64,000 nucleotides of DNA from Corallococcus caeni. GTDB lineage: Bacteria; Myxococcota; Myxococcia; Myxococcales; Myxococcaceae. The stretch covers positions 372,001 to 436,000 of the forward strand of contig NZ_BTTW01000007.1 of the NCBI RefSeq assembly GCF_036245865.1, in the 5' to 3' direction. Numbering within the stretch: position 1 is the stretch's first letter; the number at the start of each line of letters is the position of its first letter. The position numbers and the translations under genes were made by a program. Shown piece after piece: positions 1-7,505 of the stretch. Below the pieces are notes generated by a model. It saw nothing but the letters and a program-made list of their open reading frames with translations. It had not been told where the DNA came from and did not search any database.

Positions 1-219
1 AACCGCGACAAGGTGGAGGCCCTGGCGGCGCGGCTCCTGGCGACGGAGGTCATCGAGGAGGAGGCGATGATCGCCATCCTGGGGCCCAAGGTGCAGGCGC
101 AGCGCGGCCTGCTCCACCCGGAGGCCCGCACGGTCATCTCCGCGCACCCCGTGGGCGGCACGGAGTCCGAGCCGACCGTCCCGCCGACGCAGCACGCGGA
201 AGGCAAGCTCGACTCGTAG
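1..219 (+). CDS. ftsH: Probable FtsH ATP-dependent zinc metalloprotease, C-terminal end (partial)
   Basis: The reading frame is open at the left edge and ends at 217-219, so only about 72 C-terminal residues are visible. They begin NRDKVEALAARLL and continue with TEVIEEEAMIAILGP. This resembles the last helix of FtsH proteases, where a line of the type 'R..VEALA..LL..E.L..EE...' precedes a variable, Pro-rich tail. FtsH is a membrane-anchored AAA+ protease that removes misfolded membrane proteins and some regulators. The AAA and zinc-binding domains lie outside the window, so the call rests on the tail alone. The nearby grpE gene fits a protein-quality-control neighbourhood. Another AAA protease with a similar tail cannot be excluded. 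Confidence 0.55.
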   Translation, partial: NRDKVEALAARLLATEVIEEEAMIAILGPKVQAQRGLLHPEARTVISAHPVGGTESEPTVPPTQHAEGKLDS

Positions 220-248
220 GCTGAGCCTGCCTGCCCTCCGGGCAGCCC

Positions 249-294
249 TTCGCCCACCGGATCCACCGCCAGCCTGCGGTGGCCGGTGGGCGAA
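249..294 (+). terminator. Long two-part hairpin downstream of ftsH
   Basis: A near-perfect stem lies 30 bases after the upstream stop. The outer arms TTCGCCCACCGG (249-260) and CCGGTGGGCGAA (283-294) pair fully. The inner arms CCACCGC (263-269) and GCGGTGG (276-282) close a 6-base loop, with a 2-base bulge between the two parts. Only a weak AT stretch follows, with no clean T-run. It probably ends or attenuates transcription from the upstream gene, and the next gene starts 30 bases further on. Confidence 0.5.
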
Positions 295-324
295 ATTACT
301 TTCCAACGACAAGGAGGCGTCGCC

Positions 325-573
325 GTGGAGAACCGGATCGGAAAGAGCTACGTCGCGCGGAAAGCGTTGTTCGCCAAGGGCCTGAAGGACGGCCGGCTCA
401 CGGTGCAGGAGATCGAGGAGGCGCTGCCCCCGGGGACGCTGACGGCCGCCGAGCGGTGGCTCCTCTACTACTCCCTTCGTGCCGCCCAGGTGGAGATCAT
501 CGACGAGGTGACGGGACAGGTGGATCACGGCTTCATGGCGGAAGCGCCGCCGGCGGCCCCGTCCAACCACTAG
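325..573 (+). CDS. Stand-alone sigma-70 region 1.1-like small protein
   Basis: This is an 82-residue protein. The start is the GTG at 325, behind a strong ribosome site AAGGAGG (311-317) seven bases upstream; an in-frame GTG at 286 lies inside the preceding hairpin and is less likely. The segment LKDGRLTVQEIEEALPPG, followed by a short helix ending in VEIIDE, aligns by eye with region 1.1 of housekeeping sigma factors (E. coli RpoD has GKEQGYLTYAEVNDHLP...GIQVMEE). In sigma factors, region 1.1 is an acidic domain that occupies the DNA channel of RNA polymerase until the promoter is loaded. None of the sigma DNA-binding regions 1.2-4 follows, so the protein consists of this domain only. It sits between ftsH and grpE. 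A role in modulating RNA polymerase is inference. Confidence 0.65.
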   Translation: MENRIGKSYVARKALFAKGLKDGRLTVQEIEEALPPGTLTAAERWLLYYSLRAAQVEIIDEVTGQVDHGFMAEAPPAAPSNH

Positions 574-578
574 GCGCG

Positions 579-606
579 TTGACAGGGCCGCCCTCGCGGT
601 TACGTT
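579..606 (+). promoter_or_regulatory. Sigma-70-type promoter of grpE
   Basis: A perfect -35 box TTGACA (579-584) is followed after 16 bases by TACGTT (601-606), which fits TAnnnT. Transcription would start near 613, about 45 bases before the grpE ATG. The box starts six bases after the stop of the preceding gene, so grpE can be transcribed independently. Found by eye only. Confidence 0.5.
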
Positions 607-657
607 CGCGCCGCTCATCGAGGTCCGCTTCTTCCAACCCCTGGCGCAGGTTCGACA

Positions 658-1248
658 ATGGACGGCAATCCCCGCAGCGACGAGACCCCGGAGACGCAGG
701 CCCCCGCCGACAGTGAGGCGGAGGGCGCGTCCGCCGACACGCAGGCCGAGGCCGCCCAGGATGGCGAGGTGGCGCGGCTCCAGGCGGAGCTGGAGGCGTC
801 GCGCCGCCGGGTGAACGAGCTGGCCCGGGGGCTCCAGGACCTCACCAAGGACCGGGAGGAGTTCAAGCAGCGCATCACCCGCGAGCGCGAGCGGATGCTC
901 GACGTGGAGCGCGGCAACGTGGCCCGCACGCTGCTGGAGGCCATCGACGAGCTGGACCTGGTGCTGGCCAACAGCCAGCAGGACACGTCGCCCCTGGTGC
1001 AGGGCGTGCGGATGATCCGCGACAGCCTGCTGTCCAAGGCCCAGGCCACCGGCATCGAGCGCCTCCAGGTGGTGGGGCGCCCGTATGATCCGAACGTCGC
1101 CGAGGCGGCGGACATGGAGGTGACCCCGGTGGAGGGAGACGACCAGAAGGTGGTCGCCGAGTTCCGCGCGGGCTACCGCCTGAAGGACCGCATCATCCGC
1201 CCCGCCCGGGTGAAGGTGGCCCGGTACGTGGCCCCGGCCCAGGCCTGA
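658..1248 (+). CDS. grpE: GrpE nucleotide exchange factor
   Basis: A 196-residue protein with the GrpE plan. An acidic, disordered N-terminus (about residues 1-35) leads into a long coiled-coil helix (ARLQAELEASRRRVNELARG...DREEFKQRITRE). The conserved region then follows with ERGNVARTLLEAIDELDLVL, and a beta-rich C-terminal lobe runs through GRPYDPNVAEAADM to RPARVKVA. GrpE releases ADP from DnaK during the chaperone cycle in the cytoplasm. The length is normal for the family. No dnaK or dnaJ is adjacent here. The ATG at 658 is the first in frame after a good promoter; no strong ribosome site precedes it. Confidence 0.93.
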   Translation: MDGNPRSDETPETQAPADSEAEGASADTQAEAAQDGEVARLQAELEASRRRVNELARGLQDLTKDREEFKQRITRERERMLDVERGNVARTLLEAIDELDLVLANSQQDTSPLVQGVRMIRDSLLSKAQATGIERLQVVGRPYDPNVAEAADMEVTPVEGDDQKVVAEFRAGYRLKDRIIRPARVKVARYVAPAQA

Positions 1249-1341
1249 GAAGTCCCTCCTGCCCGCGTCCCGGGGAGCCCCAGGGCTCCGGTGTCGCGGC
1301 CGGGAAGGCCGGGGGCCGCCGGTCTGTTGGGCCCTGACGCC

Positions 1342-2877
1342 ATGGCCCGCCGTGTAAGCTGCCGCCCCGTGTCCGTCCGACTGCTCAGCGTCCTGCTCGT
1401 GGTGGCGCTCGCCCCGGTGGCGGGAGCCTCCGAGGATCCGCTCACGCCCTGGCTCCAGGCCCGGGTGCGCGAGCACATCGCCTTCTTCGCTTCCCCCCCG
1501 CCCGCGACGGCGGACGTCCCCGCCACCGCGGGCATGTCCTCGCTCTGGCGCGAGCGCCCGGCGGGCTACACGGGCCTGCCCCGCTTCACGCCGCCCACGT
1601 CGCTGGCGCCGCTCATCCGCGCGGTGGAGGCGGGCGTGGTGAACATCACCACGGTGGGGCCCGGCGCGGTGGCGGGCGCGGTGAAGCGCTCCACCGGCTC
1701 CGGCTTCGTGCTGACGCCCGACGGGCTCGTCGTCACCAACAACCACGTCGTCGCCAACGCGCAGGGCCCGGCAGTGTACCCGTCCGGCGTGGGCGTCACG
1801 CCCGGCAGGGACGGCCCCCGCGAGGTGCCGGTGCAGCAGGTGTCCGTGCGGCTGGCGGACGGCCGCGAGTTCCCCGCGGACGTGGTGGGCCGCGACGCGT
1901 CCACGGACGTGGCGCTCCTGCGGCTCAACGGCGCCGGGCTGGGGACGCTGCCGGCGGTGTACCTGGGCGACTCCGACGCGCTGGAGGTGGGGGACTGGGT
2001 GGTGGCCATCGGCAACCCGTTCGGCCTGGACCACTCGGTGGCGCACGGCATGATTTCGGCGAAGGAGCGCGTGCTGGGCGTGGGCCAGTTCGACGACTTC
2101 ATCCAGACGGACGCGCTCATCAACCCCGGCAACTCCGGTGGGCCCCTCTTCAACATGAAGGGCGAGGTGATTGGCGTGAACACCGCCATCATCAGCGAGG
2201 GGCAGGGCATCGGCTTCGCGGTGCCCATCAACCTGGTGAAGGACCTGCTGCCCAACCTGCGGGAGAACGGGAAGCTGGAGCGCGGCTGGCTGGGCGTCGT
2301 CATCAACGAGGACGGCGCGGACGCCACCGCCACGGCGCCCGTGGTGAAGGACGTCTACCGCGGCAGCCCCGCCGCCCAGGCGCGCATCCGCCCCGGGGAC
2401 CGGCTGGTGGCGGTGAACGGCCGGCCCATCGGCAGCTACCTCCAGCTCTTGCGCAAGGTGGCGCTCCTGGCGCCGGGCACGGAGGCGAAGCTGACGCTCT
2501 TGCGCGACGGCGGCACCCAGGAGGTGGCGGTGCGGCTCGTCGCCCGGCCCGCGCAGGAGGCCACCGAAGGGCTCTCCAACCGGGGCGGCAGCTCCGCGAA
2601 CGACCTGGGGCTGGTGCTGCGGGATTTGACGCCGGAGGTGGCGGCGCCCCTGGGCTACGAGGCCTTCCTGGGCGCGCTCGTGTCCGGCGTGGTGCCGCGC
2701 AGCCCGGCGGAGCAGGCCGGCCTGCTCGCGGGCGACGTCGTCATGGAGGTGAACCGCCGCCGGGTGAAGGACGCCGCCGGGGTGAGGGCCGCCCTGGAGC
2801 GGGGGAGCGCCGGGGCCAGCATCCTCCTGCGCGTGCAGCGGGGCGACGCGCTCCAGTACATCGCCATCGCCCGCTGA
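1342..2877 (+). CDS. HtrA/DegP-type periplasmic serine protease with two PDZ domains
   Basis: A 511-residue protein if started at the ATG at 1342, which places a signal peptide (basic start, hydrophobic core SVRLLSVLLVVALAPVAGA) at the N-terminus. The open frame extends to a GTG at 1291, and a GTG at 1369 is also possible. The trypsin-like domain carries the triad: His in TNNHVVAN, Asp in STDVALLRL, Ser in NPGNSGGPL. Two PDZ domains follow, one starting near GWLGVVINEDG and one near GLVLRDLTPEV. Such proteases degrade or refold damaged envelope proteins. The gene is in line with grpE, 93 bases downstream, and converges on the next gene with a 9-base gap. Family membership is certain; the DegP/DegQ/DegS subtype is not resolved. 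Confidence 0.9.
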   Translation: MARRVSCRPVSVRLLSVLLVVALAPVAGASEDPLTPWLQARVREHIAFFASPPPATADVPATAGMSSLWRERPAGYTGLPRFTPPTSLAPLIRAVEAGVVNITTVGPGAVAGAVKRSTGSGFVLTPDGLVVTNNHVVANAQGPAVYPSGVGVTPGRDGPREVPVQQVSVRLADGREFPADVVGRDASTDVALLRLNGAGLGTLPAVYLGDSDALEVGDWVVAIGNPFGLDHSVAHGMISAKERVLGVGQFDDFIQTDALINPGNSGGPLFNMKGEVIGVNTAIISEGQGIGFAVPINLVKDLLPNLRENGKLERGWLGVVINEDGADATATAPVVKDVYRGSPAAQARIRPGDRLVAVNGRPIGSYLQLLRKVALLAPGTEAKLTLLRDGGTQEVAVRLVARPAQEATEGLSNRGGSSANDLGLVLRDLTPEVAAPLGYEAFLGALVSGVVPRSPAEQAGLLAGDVVMEVNRRRVKDAAGVRAALERGSAGASILLRVQRGDALQYIAIAR

Positions 2878-2886
2878 ACGGCCGCG

Positions 2887-3522
2887 CTACTTCGCGCCCG
2901 CGTCCTTGCCGTTGATCCACAGCCCCAGCTGGTTGCCGGTGCGGCCCTCGGTGACGAGGACGGCCTCGATGCGGGCGTTGACGCCGTAGTTCTTCCCGCC
3001 GCCCTTCTTGGGCAGCGTCCACACCGACTGCGGCGTGAAGACGACCTGCGCGCGCACGCCCCGGGCCATGAACATGCGGTTGAACGTGCCGCCGTTCCAC
3101 ATGTCCGGCGCCGTGCCGCTCACCGTGAGGTAGTTCATCACCGGGTTGCCCTGCGCGTCCGTCTTCTTCGGCGCGCCGTGGGACAGCCCGTACTTCCCGC
3201 CCGAGAAGAAGGGCGTGATGTTGATGGTGTACTCGTTGGTGCCGGGGTTGAAGTCGCCCGGGGACAGCATGCCCGCGTCGTCCTCGGTGATGATCATGTA
3301 GAGGCGCTTGCCCGTGTACTTCTTGCGGAAGGCCTCCGCCTGCTGCTTGCACTGCGGATCCACGAGCGCCCCGTCACACTCGCCCACGTACTTCTCCAGG
3401 AAGACCCCCAGGCCGCCCAGGGGCTCGGACTCGTCGCGCAGCTTCGCGAAGCGCGAGTCCACGTCGGCCAGGGCGAGCGTGGGCACAAGGAGGGCAAAGG
3501 CGGCGGCCAGGAAGCGATTCAC
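2887..3522 (-). CDS. Secreted conserved protein of unknown function
   Basis: A 211-residue protein with a clear signal peptide (MNRFLAAAFALLVPTLALA). The mature part has two cysteines close together (GECDGALVDPQCKQ), which could form a disulfide, and a beta-rich C-terminal half (YGVNARIEAVLVTEG). No catalytic motif was recognised. It resembles periplasmic proteins common in myxobacterial genomes (possibly the DUF6066 group, from memory). It is transcribed divergently from the PilZ gene and converges on the HtrA-type protease. Confidence 0.7.
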   Translation of the reverse strand: MNRFLAAAFALLVPTLALADVDSRFAKLRDESEPLGGLGVFLEKYVGECDGALVDPQCKQQAEAFRKKYTGKRLYMIITEDDAGMLSPGDFNPGTNEYTINITPFFSGGKYGLSHGAPKKTDAQGNPVMNYLTVSGTAPDMWNGGTFNRMFMARGVRAQVVFTPQSVWTLPKKGGGKNYGVNARIEAVLVTEGRTGNQLGLWINGKDAGAK

Positions 3523-3643
3523 GGCGGGGAACTCCGGAAAAAAGGGGGGGAGGACAGCCCTCGGGATGGTGCCACCGAAGGCCGCTCCGGCGGCAGCGCT
3601 TTCCCGTGAAAAGGGACATGGTGCGTCATGGTGCTCCAGGGTG

Positions 3644-3669
3644 GATGTAGGTGATTATTTGCCTACATC
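3644..3669. promoter_or_regulatory. Perfect dyad overlapping the PilZ-gene promoter
   Basis: GATGTAGG (3644-3651) and CCTACATC (3662-3669) are perfect 8-base inverted arms around a 10-base AT-rich spacer. The right arm overlaps the likely -35 box of the PilZ gene. This arrangement is typical of an operator bound by a dimeric regulator. The regulator is unknown. Confidence 0.5.
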
Positions 3670-3686
3670 TGGCTACCGTGTAGTTT
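3659..3686 (+). promoter_or_regulatory. Putative sigma-70 promoter of the PilZ gene
   Basis: TTGCCT (3659-3664), 16 bases, then TAGTTT (3681-3686). The start point would be near 3693, about 30 bases before the ATG at 3722. The elements are imperfect, but the region is clearly AT-richer than its surroundings. Confidence 0.35.
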
Positions 3687-3721
3687 GCCCCTGTCCCCAC
3701 CTGTTTCGGAGCCCTCCCCGC

Positions 3722-4081
3722 ATGAACACGCAGCCCCAGGAACGCCGCTCCAATCTGCGCTTCGACAAGATCTTCACCGTGTACCTGTCCACACAGGACG
3801 GGATGATGCGGGGCATTGGCCGCAACATCAGCGCGCGGGGCATGTTCATCGAGGTGCGCGACTCGCTGGGGCTGGGCGAGAAGCTGAAGGTGACGTTCGC
3901 GGGCGAGGACGGCACGGAGATGACGTGCCTGTGCGAGGTCCGCTACCAGGTGGCGCTGGCCTTTGGCCGCAAGGACGGGCGGCCCGGCAACAGCCGCGGG
4001 GTGGGGCTGCGCATCGTGGCGTACGAGACCCTGGATGACGCGCCGCTGCTCCTGGTGGACCGCGAGCGGGTGATGCACTGA
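3722..4081 (+). CDS. PilZ-domain protein (c-di-GMP receptor type)
   Basis: A 119-residue, single-domain protein. The ATG at 3722 follows the promoter region; the longer open frame upstream would run through the divergent promoter and is rejected. The N-terminus has the RxxxR c-di-GMP motif (R-S-N-L-R in QERRSNLRF), and NISARG matches the [D/N]xSxxG motif about 25 residues later. Both nucleotide-contact motifs are therefore intact. PilZ proteins bind cyclic di-GMP and act on motility, exopolysaccharide or development targets. It is a one-gene unit with its own terminator. The window also encodes a diguanylate cyclase at 7860-12716, but no link between the two is shown. Confidence 0.88.
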   Translation: MNTQPQERRSNLRFDKIFTVYLSTQDGMMRGIGRNISARGMFIEVRDSLGLGEKLKVTFAGEDGTEMTCLCEVRYQVALAFGRKDGRPGNSRGVGLRIVAYETLDDAPLLLVDRERVMH

Positions 4082-4089
4082 GACACCAC

Positions 4090-4133
4090 GGGGCACGGCC
4101 CTTCCCCTGTCGAGAGGGAAGACACCGTGCCCC
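4090..4133. terminator. Bidirectional terminator between the PilZ gene and gdh
   Basis: GGGGCACGG (4090-4098) pairs with CCGTGCCCC (4125-4133). A second inner stem (CTTCCC with GGGAAG) extends the hairpin. It lies between two convergent genes and could serve both. There is no T-run, as is common in high-GC genomes. Confidence 0.6.
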
Positions 4134-4163
4134 GGGGGGCGCCGCAGGGACTGGACGAACCGG

Positions 4164-5714
4164 TTACTGCGAGAAGCCTTCCAGCAGGTAGTGGGCCTCG
4201 ATGCGCTTGAGCGCGAGGATCATCGCGGCGCAGCGGCTGTCCACCGTCCGCCCGATGCAGTACGGGCGGCTGTCGTGCATCTCCGTCTTGCGCGGCTGGT
4301 TGCGCGAGATGTCCCGGATGATGCGGTAGTTGCGCTTCATGGCGCGCTCGAGGCGCTGATCGACCTCCGCCTCGCTCCAGCGCTCCATGCGCTTGTTCTG
4401 GATCCACTCGTAGTAGGACACCGTCACGCCGCCGGCGTTGGCGATGATGTCCGGGATGAGCTCGATGCCGCGCTTCTGCAGGACGCGGTCGGCCTCCGGG
4501 GTGGTGGGGCCGTTGGCGCCTTCCGCGATGAGCTTGACCTTGAGGCGCTCCGCGACGTCCGCGGTGATCTCACCACCCAGGGCGGCGGGGACGAGGATGT
4601 CCGCCTGCACGTCCCAGAGGTCCTTCTTCTCGATGCGCTGGGCGCCGGGGAACCCGATGACGGAGCGCTTGAGGTTCTTGGGGTCCGCCACGTAGGCGGC
4701 CAGCGCGTTCACGTCGATGCCGTCGCCGTTGAAGATGGTGCCGTCGGCGTCGTTCACCGCGAGCAGGCGCGCGCCCATGTTCCCCAGGATGATGGCGGCG
4801 TGGCTGCCCACGTTGCCGAAGCCCTGGAGGACGAAGGTCTTGCCCTTCACGCTCTCGCCGCGGTCGGCGTAGTAGTCCTCGATGCAGAACGCGACGCCCT
4901 GGCCGGTGGCCTTGCCGCGGCCCTCGGAGCCGCCGATGCGCACGTCCTTGCCGGTGACGATGCCGCGCAGGTTGTGGCGCTCGCGCTCACCGTCGGAGAA
5001 CTGGCGGTAGAGCAGCGCCATGATCTCCGGGTTCGTGCCCACGTCCGGCGCCGGGATGTCGATGTTCGGCCCGATGAGGCTCTTGAGCCGGTACATGAAG
5101 CGCAGGGTGATGGCCTCCAGCTCCTCGCGGCCGTACTCGCGCGGGTCCAGCTGGATGCCGCCCTTGCCGCCGCCGAACGGCACCTCCGCGATGGCGGTCT
5201 TCCAGGTCATCTCCGCGGCGAGCGCCTTGAAGAGGTCCAGGGACACCTCGCGGTGGTAGCGCAGGCCGCCCTTGTAGGGGCCACGGGCCTGGTTGTGCTG
5301 GACGCGGTAGGCCTTGAAGCGCTGCGACTCACCGGGGACCAGCTGGTAGACGTGACCGTCCGGCAGGCGCAGGTGGCCGTGGCGGATGGCGACGTCGGAG
5401 CCCAGCAGGGCGCGGCCGTTGAGGATCAGGTTGCCGTTGGCCAGGCGCTCCAGGCCGTCCGGGTTGCGCACCTGGGTGACGGGCAGGTCGGCGAAGGACT
5501 TGGCCTCCTCGGGGAGGAGGGGGACCAGGCGGTCCTTGAGCTTCGCGGTGACGTAGAAGATGTGCTCGTAGTCGGGCTCTTCGAGCTCCAGACGCACCCG
5601 CTTGTCCAGGCCGATGAGATCCGCCGCGAAATTGAAGATCTCCATCGCCTCCGTGTAGATGGTGCGCTTGGGCGTAGGGGCCGGGGCGCGCATGAAAGTC
5701 TCTTCGCTGGCCAT
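4164..5714 (-). CDS. gdhA: Glu/Leu/Phe/Val dehydrogenase family (glutamate dehydrogenase-like)
   Basis: A 516-residue protein. The ATG at 5714 (MASEETFMRAP) is preferred because AAGGAG lies about ten bases upstream; the frame extends further but without a ribosome site. The N-terminal substrate domain contains KGGLRYH and the catalytic-lysine region KTAIAEVPFGGGKGG. The Rossmann domain has GFGNVG and AEGANGPTTPEAD. The enzyme interconverts glutamate (or a branched amino acid) and the 2-oxo acid plus ammonia with NAD(P). It is slightly longer than typical 420-460-residue enzymes because of extra residues at both ends. Substrate choice cannot be fixed by eye, so glutamate is only the likeliest. 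It is a one-gene unit with its own promoter and an upstream palindrome. Confidence 0.85.
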   Translation of the reverse strand: MASEETFMRAPAPTPKRTIYTEAMEIFNFAADLIGLDKRVRLELEEPDYEHIFYVTAKLKDRLVPLLPEEAKSFADLPVTQVRNPDGLERLANGNLILNGRALLGSDVAIRHGHLRLPDGHVYQLVPGESQRFKAYRVQHNQARGPYKGGLRYHREVSLDLFKALAAEMTWKTAIAEVPFGGGKGGIQLDPREYGREELEAITLRFMYRLKSLIGPNIDIPAPDVGTNPEIMALLYRQFSDGERERHNLRGIVTGKDVRIGGSEGRGKATGQGVAFCIEDYYADRGESVKGKTFVLQGFGNVGSHAAIILGNMGARLLAVNDADGTIFNGDGIDVNALAAYVADPKNLKRSVIGFPGAQRIEKKDLWDVQADILVPAALGGEITADVAERLKVKLIAEGANGPTTPEADRVLQKRGIELIPDIIANAGGVTVSYYEWIQNKRMERWSEAEVDQRLERAMKRNYRIIRDISRNQPRKTEMHDSRPYCIGRTVDSRCAAMILALKRIEAHYLLEGFSQ

Positions 5715-5772
5715 GATGGAACGTGCTCCTTGAGGGCCCACCCGGATGGGGGCCACTGGGCAAAGCGGCGCC

Positions 5773-5802
5773 CTTATGAGCACAGGCGCCACGGGAGTTC
5801 AA
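5773..5802 (-). promoter_or_regulatory. Putative promoter of gdh
   Basis: On the minus strand, TTGAAC (5802-5797) is followed after 18 bases by CATAAG (5778-5773), each matching 4 of 6 consensus bases. Transcription would start near 5766 and give a leader of about 50 bases that carries AAGGAG. Confidence 0.35.
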
Positions 5803-5821
5803 CCGCTCTGGCAGCCGACCA

Positions 5822-5842
5822 TTTCTCCAATTTATGGAGAAA
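5822..5842. promoter_or_regulatory. AT-rich palindrome upstream of the gdh promoter
   Basis: TTTCTCCA (5822-5829), ATTTA, TGGAGAAA (5835-5842): perfect 8-base arms in an AT-rich island of an otherwise very GC-rich sequence. Its centre is about 66 bases upstream of the putative gdh start point, a usual place for an activator site. The cognate protein is unknown. Confidence 0.5.
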
Positions 5843-5965
5843 AGTCGCGGACTTAGCCGACGCGGTGTGTCACTCCACCGAATGCACCGTGTCATGCGTG
5901 TCAGGGCTTCTGGGGGATAGAAGCGGGCATGGGGGAGGGCGCTTGAAAAGGCGCGGAGAAACTCC

Positions 5966-5994
5966 TTGCCGGGTCCGGATGCGGATGGTACTTA
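5966..5994 (+). promoter_or_regulatory. Putative promoter of tRNA-Thr
   Basis: TTGCCG (5966-5971), 17 bases, then TACTTA (5989-5994). This would start RNA near 6001, 12 bases before the mature tRNA 5' end. Spacing is optimal but the boxes are imperfect. Confidence 0.4.
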
Positions 5995-6012
5995 CCGCGC
6001 CGCTTTCGGTGC

Positions 6013-6088
<76 letters not shown>

Positions 6089-6098
6089 AGAAGAAGAA

Positions 6099-6130
6099 GG
6101 CCGGTTGCCCCTGTGGCAGCCGGCCTTTTT
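6099..6130 (+). terminator. Rho-independent terminator of tRNA-Thr
   Basis: GGCCGGTTGCC (6099-6109), a 5-base loop, GGCAGCCGGCC (6115-6125) with one mismatch-like position, then TTTTT (6126-6130). This is a classical intrinsic terminator 10 bases after the tRNA. Confidence 0.85.
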
Positions 6131-6155
6131 CGTTTTCTGGGCTCCGGAGGTCTGC

Positions 6156-7505
6156 GTGCGGCTGCCGTGGTGGGTGCTGTGCCTCTTCTGGGCGCTGGTC
6201 GGGTGTAGCGGCGCGACGAGGGTGGTCCGGCTCGACACGGGGCGCGGTTCGCCGGTCGTGCAGGTGCCTCGCACGGAGCGCGCTGCCGGATTCGTGGTGC
6301 TGGATGCGGACGACGTGAAGGAGGCCGTGGCGCGGTTGGGCCAGCGGATCCGTGCGTCGCCGCGTGCTCAGGATGCAGCCCGGCGCCTGTTCGAGGTGGA
6401 GCCCCGGAGCGGTTCGTACCTCGTGGACGTGCGGCGCCGTCGCATCACGCCGCTGGGGCCGGGTGAGTCTCTGGCCTCCGAGGCGTCGCTGGCGGACGTT
6501 GAGATGACCCGCGCCTACTTGCGTTGGTGCGTGCGGACCGGACGAACGGGCGACTGTCTGGGGCTTCTGAAGGAGAGCCCGGTCATCACTGGAGACGCGC
6601 GCTTCGCACTGGCGCTCGCACTGGCGAAGGGGGCGGTGCTGGACGAGCTGTGGGAAGCCGTGAAGGACATGGCGAATCCCGAGGCCCTGGTGCAGGCCGC
6701 GCTGTGGACGGCGGCGACCTACGCACTGCTCTGGACCGTGCCGGAGCCCGCGACGAAGGGCGTGGCTGCGGTGCTGACGGCGGCGCTCATCGCCTACGTG
6801 GGCATCGACACGTTCTGGGGGCTCATTCAGGGCTTCCAGCGCCTGATGGTCGAGGCGGATGCGGCGCTGACGTTCGATGAACTGCGCGGCGCGGGGGAGC
6901 GGTTCGGCAAGGTGATGGGGCGGAACGCGGCGCGGGCCTTCGTGATGCTGGCGACGGCGGCCATTGGAAGCACGGGGGCGTCCCTGGGCGCGAAGCTTCC
7001 GGGGCTGCCGGGGGCCGCGCAGGTCGCAGTGAGGGCCGAGGCAGACGCAGGAGTGGTCTACGCGGCGGTCGGCCAGGTTGAGTCCGTGGCCATGGCCGCG
7101 GATGGGTTCACGATCGGCCTCGCGCCTGGCGCTGTGGCAATGTCATCGAGTGGCGCGGCGCCCGGCTCTGGCACGCCTGGCTTGAGGGCGTGGAAGTCCT
7201 TCAGTGGTTTCAAGAAGGCGATGGGTCCGGCTGGCAACGGGAAGCAGTGGCACCACGTTGTCGAGCAGACTCCTGGGAATGTGCAGCGCTTTGGGCCTGA
7301 AGCCCTTCACAACACGGAGAATGTCATTCCACTAGATGAGGCATTGCACCGGCGTGTGAGTGCTTTCTATTCCACCAAGCAGCCTGATGTCACAGGTGCA
7401 TCAACCCTCACGGTACGCCAGTGGCTGAGCACGCAGTCGTATCAAGCTCAGCGCGACTTCGGCCTGCTATCCATCGAGAATGTTCGAAGAGGCTTGTGGC
7501 CATGA
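6156..7505 (+). CDS. SitA-like polymorphic lipoprotein toxin (TIGR02269-type) with C-terminal HNH-like domain
   Basis: A 449-residue protein. The start is the GTG at 6156, five bases after GGAGG; the open frame reaches 6105, which lies inside the tRNA terminator. A short signal ends in a lipobox L-V-G-C17, so the protein is probably a lipoprotein. The body (LRWCVRTGRTGDCL, VAAVLTAALIAYVG, FGKVMGRNAARAFVMLATAA) matches my memory of the large myxobacterial family TIGR02269, which includes SitA-type toxins delivered to siblings by TraA/TraB-dependent outer-membrane exchange. The C-terminus differs in style and carries a His-rich nuclease-like motif: WHHVVEQ near 365, then LHNTENVIPLDEALHRRV. The stop overlaps the next ATG as ATGA, a usual toxin-immunity arrangement. 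Nuclease activity is inferred. Confidence 0.8.
   Translation: MRLPWWVLCLFWALVGCSGATRVVRLDTGRGSPVVQVPRTERAAGFVVLDADDVKEAVARLGQRIRASPRAQDAARRLFEVEPRSGSYLVDVRRRRITPLGPGESLASEASLADVEMTRAYLRWCVRTGRTGDCLGLLKESPVITGDARFALALALAKGAVLDELWEAVKDMANPEALVQAALWTAATYALLWTVPEPATKGVAAVLTAALIAYVGIDTFWGLIQGFQRLMVEADAALTFDELRGAGERFGKVMGRNAARAFVMLATAAIGSTGASLGAKLPGLPGAAQVAVRAEADAGVVYAAVGQVESVAMAADGFTIGLAPGAVAMSSSGAAPGSGTPGLRAWKSFSGFKKAMGPAGNGKQWHHVVEQTPGNVQRFGPEALHNTENVIPLDEALHRRVSAFYSTKQPDVTGASTLTVRQWLSTQSYQAQRDFGLLSIENVRRGLWP

Larger units (their letters stand above)
5715..6012. other. 298-base intergenic region between gdh and tRNA-Thr
   Basis: No convincing gene is present here. The region holds the gdh leader and promoter (minus strand), an AT-rich palindrome at 5822-5842, about 120 bases with no recognised element, and the tRNA promoter next to 6013. 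Confidence 0.6.
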
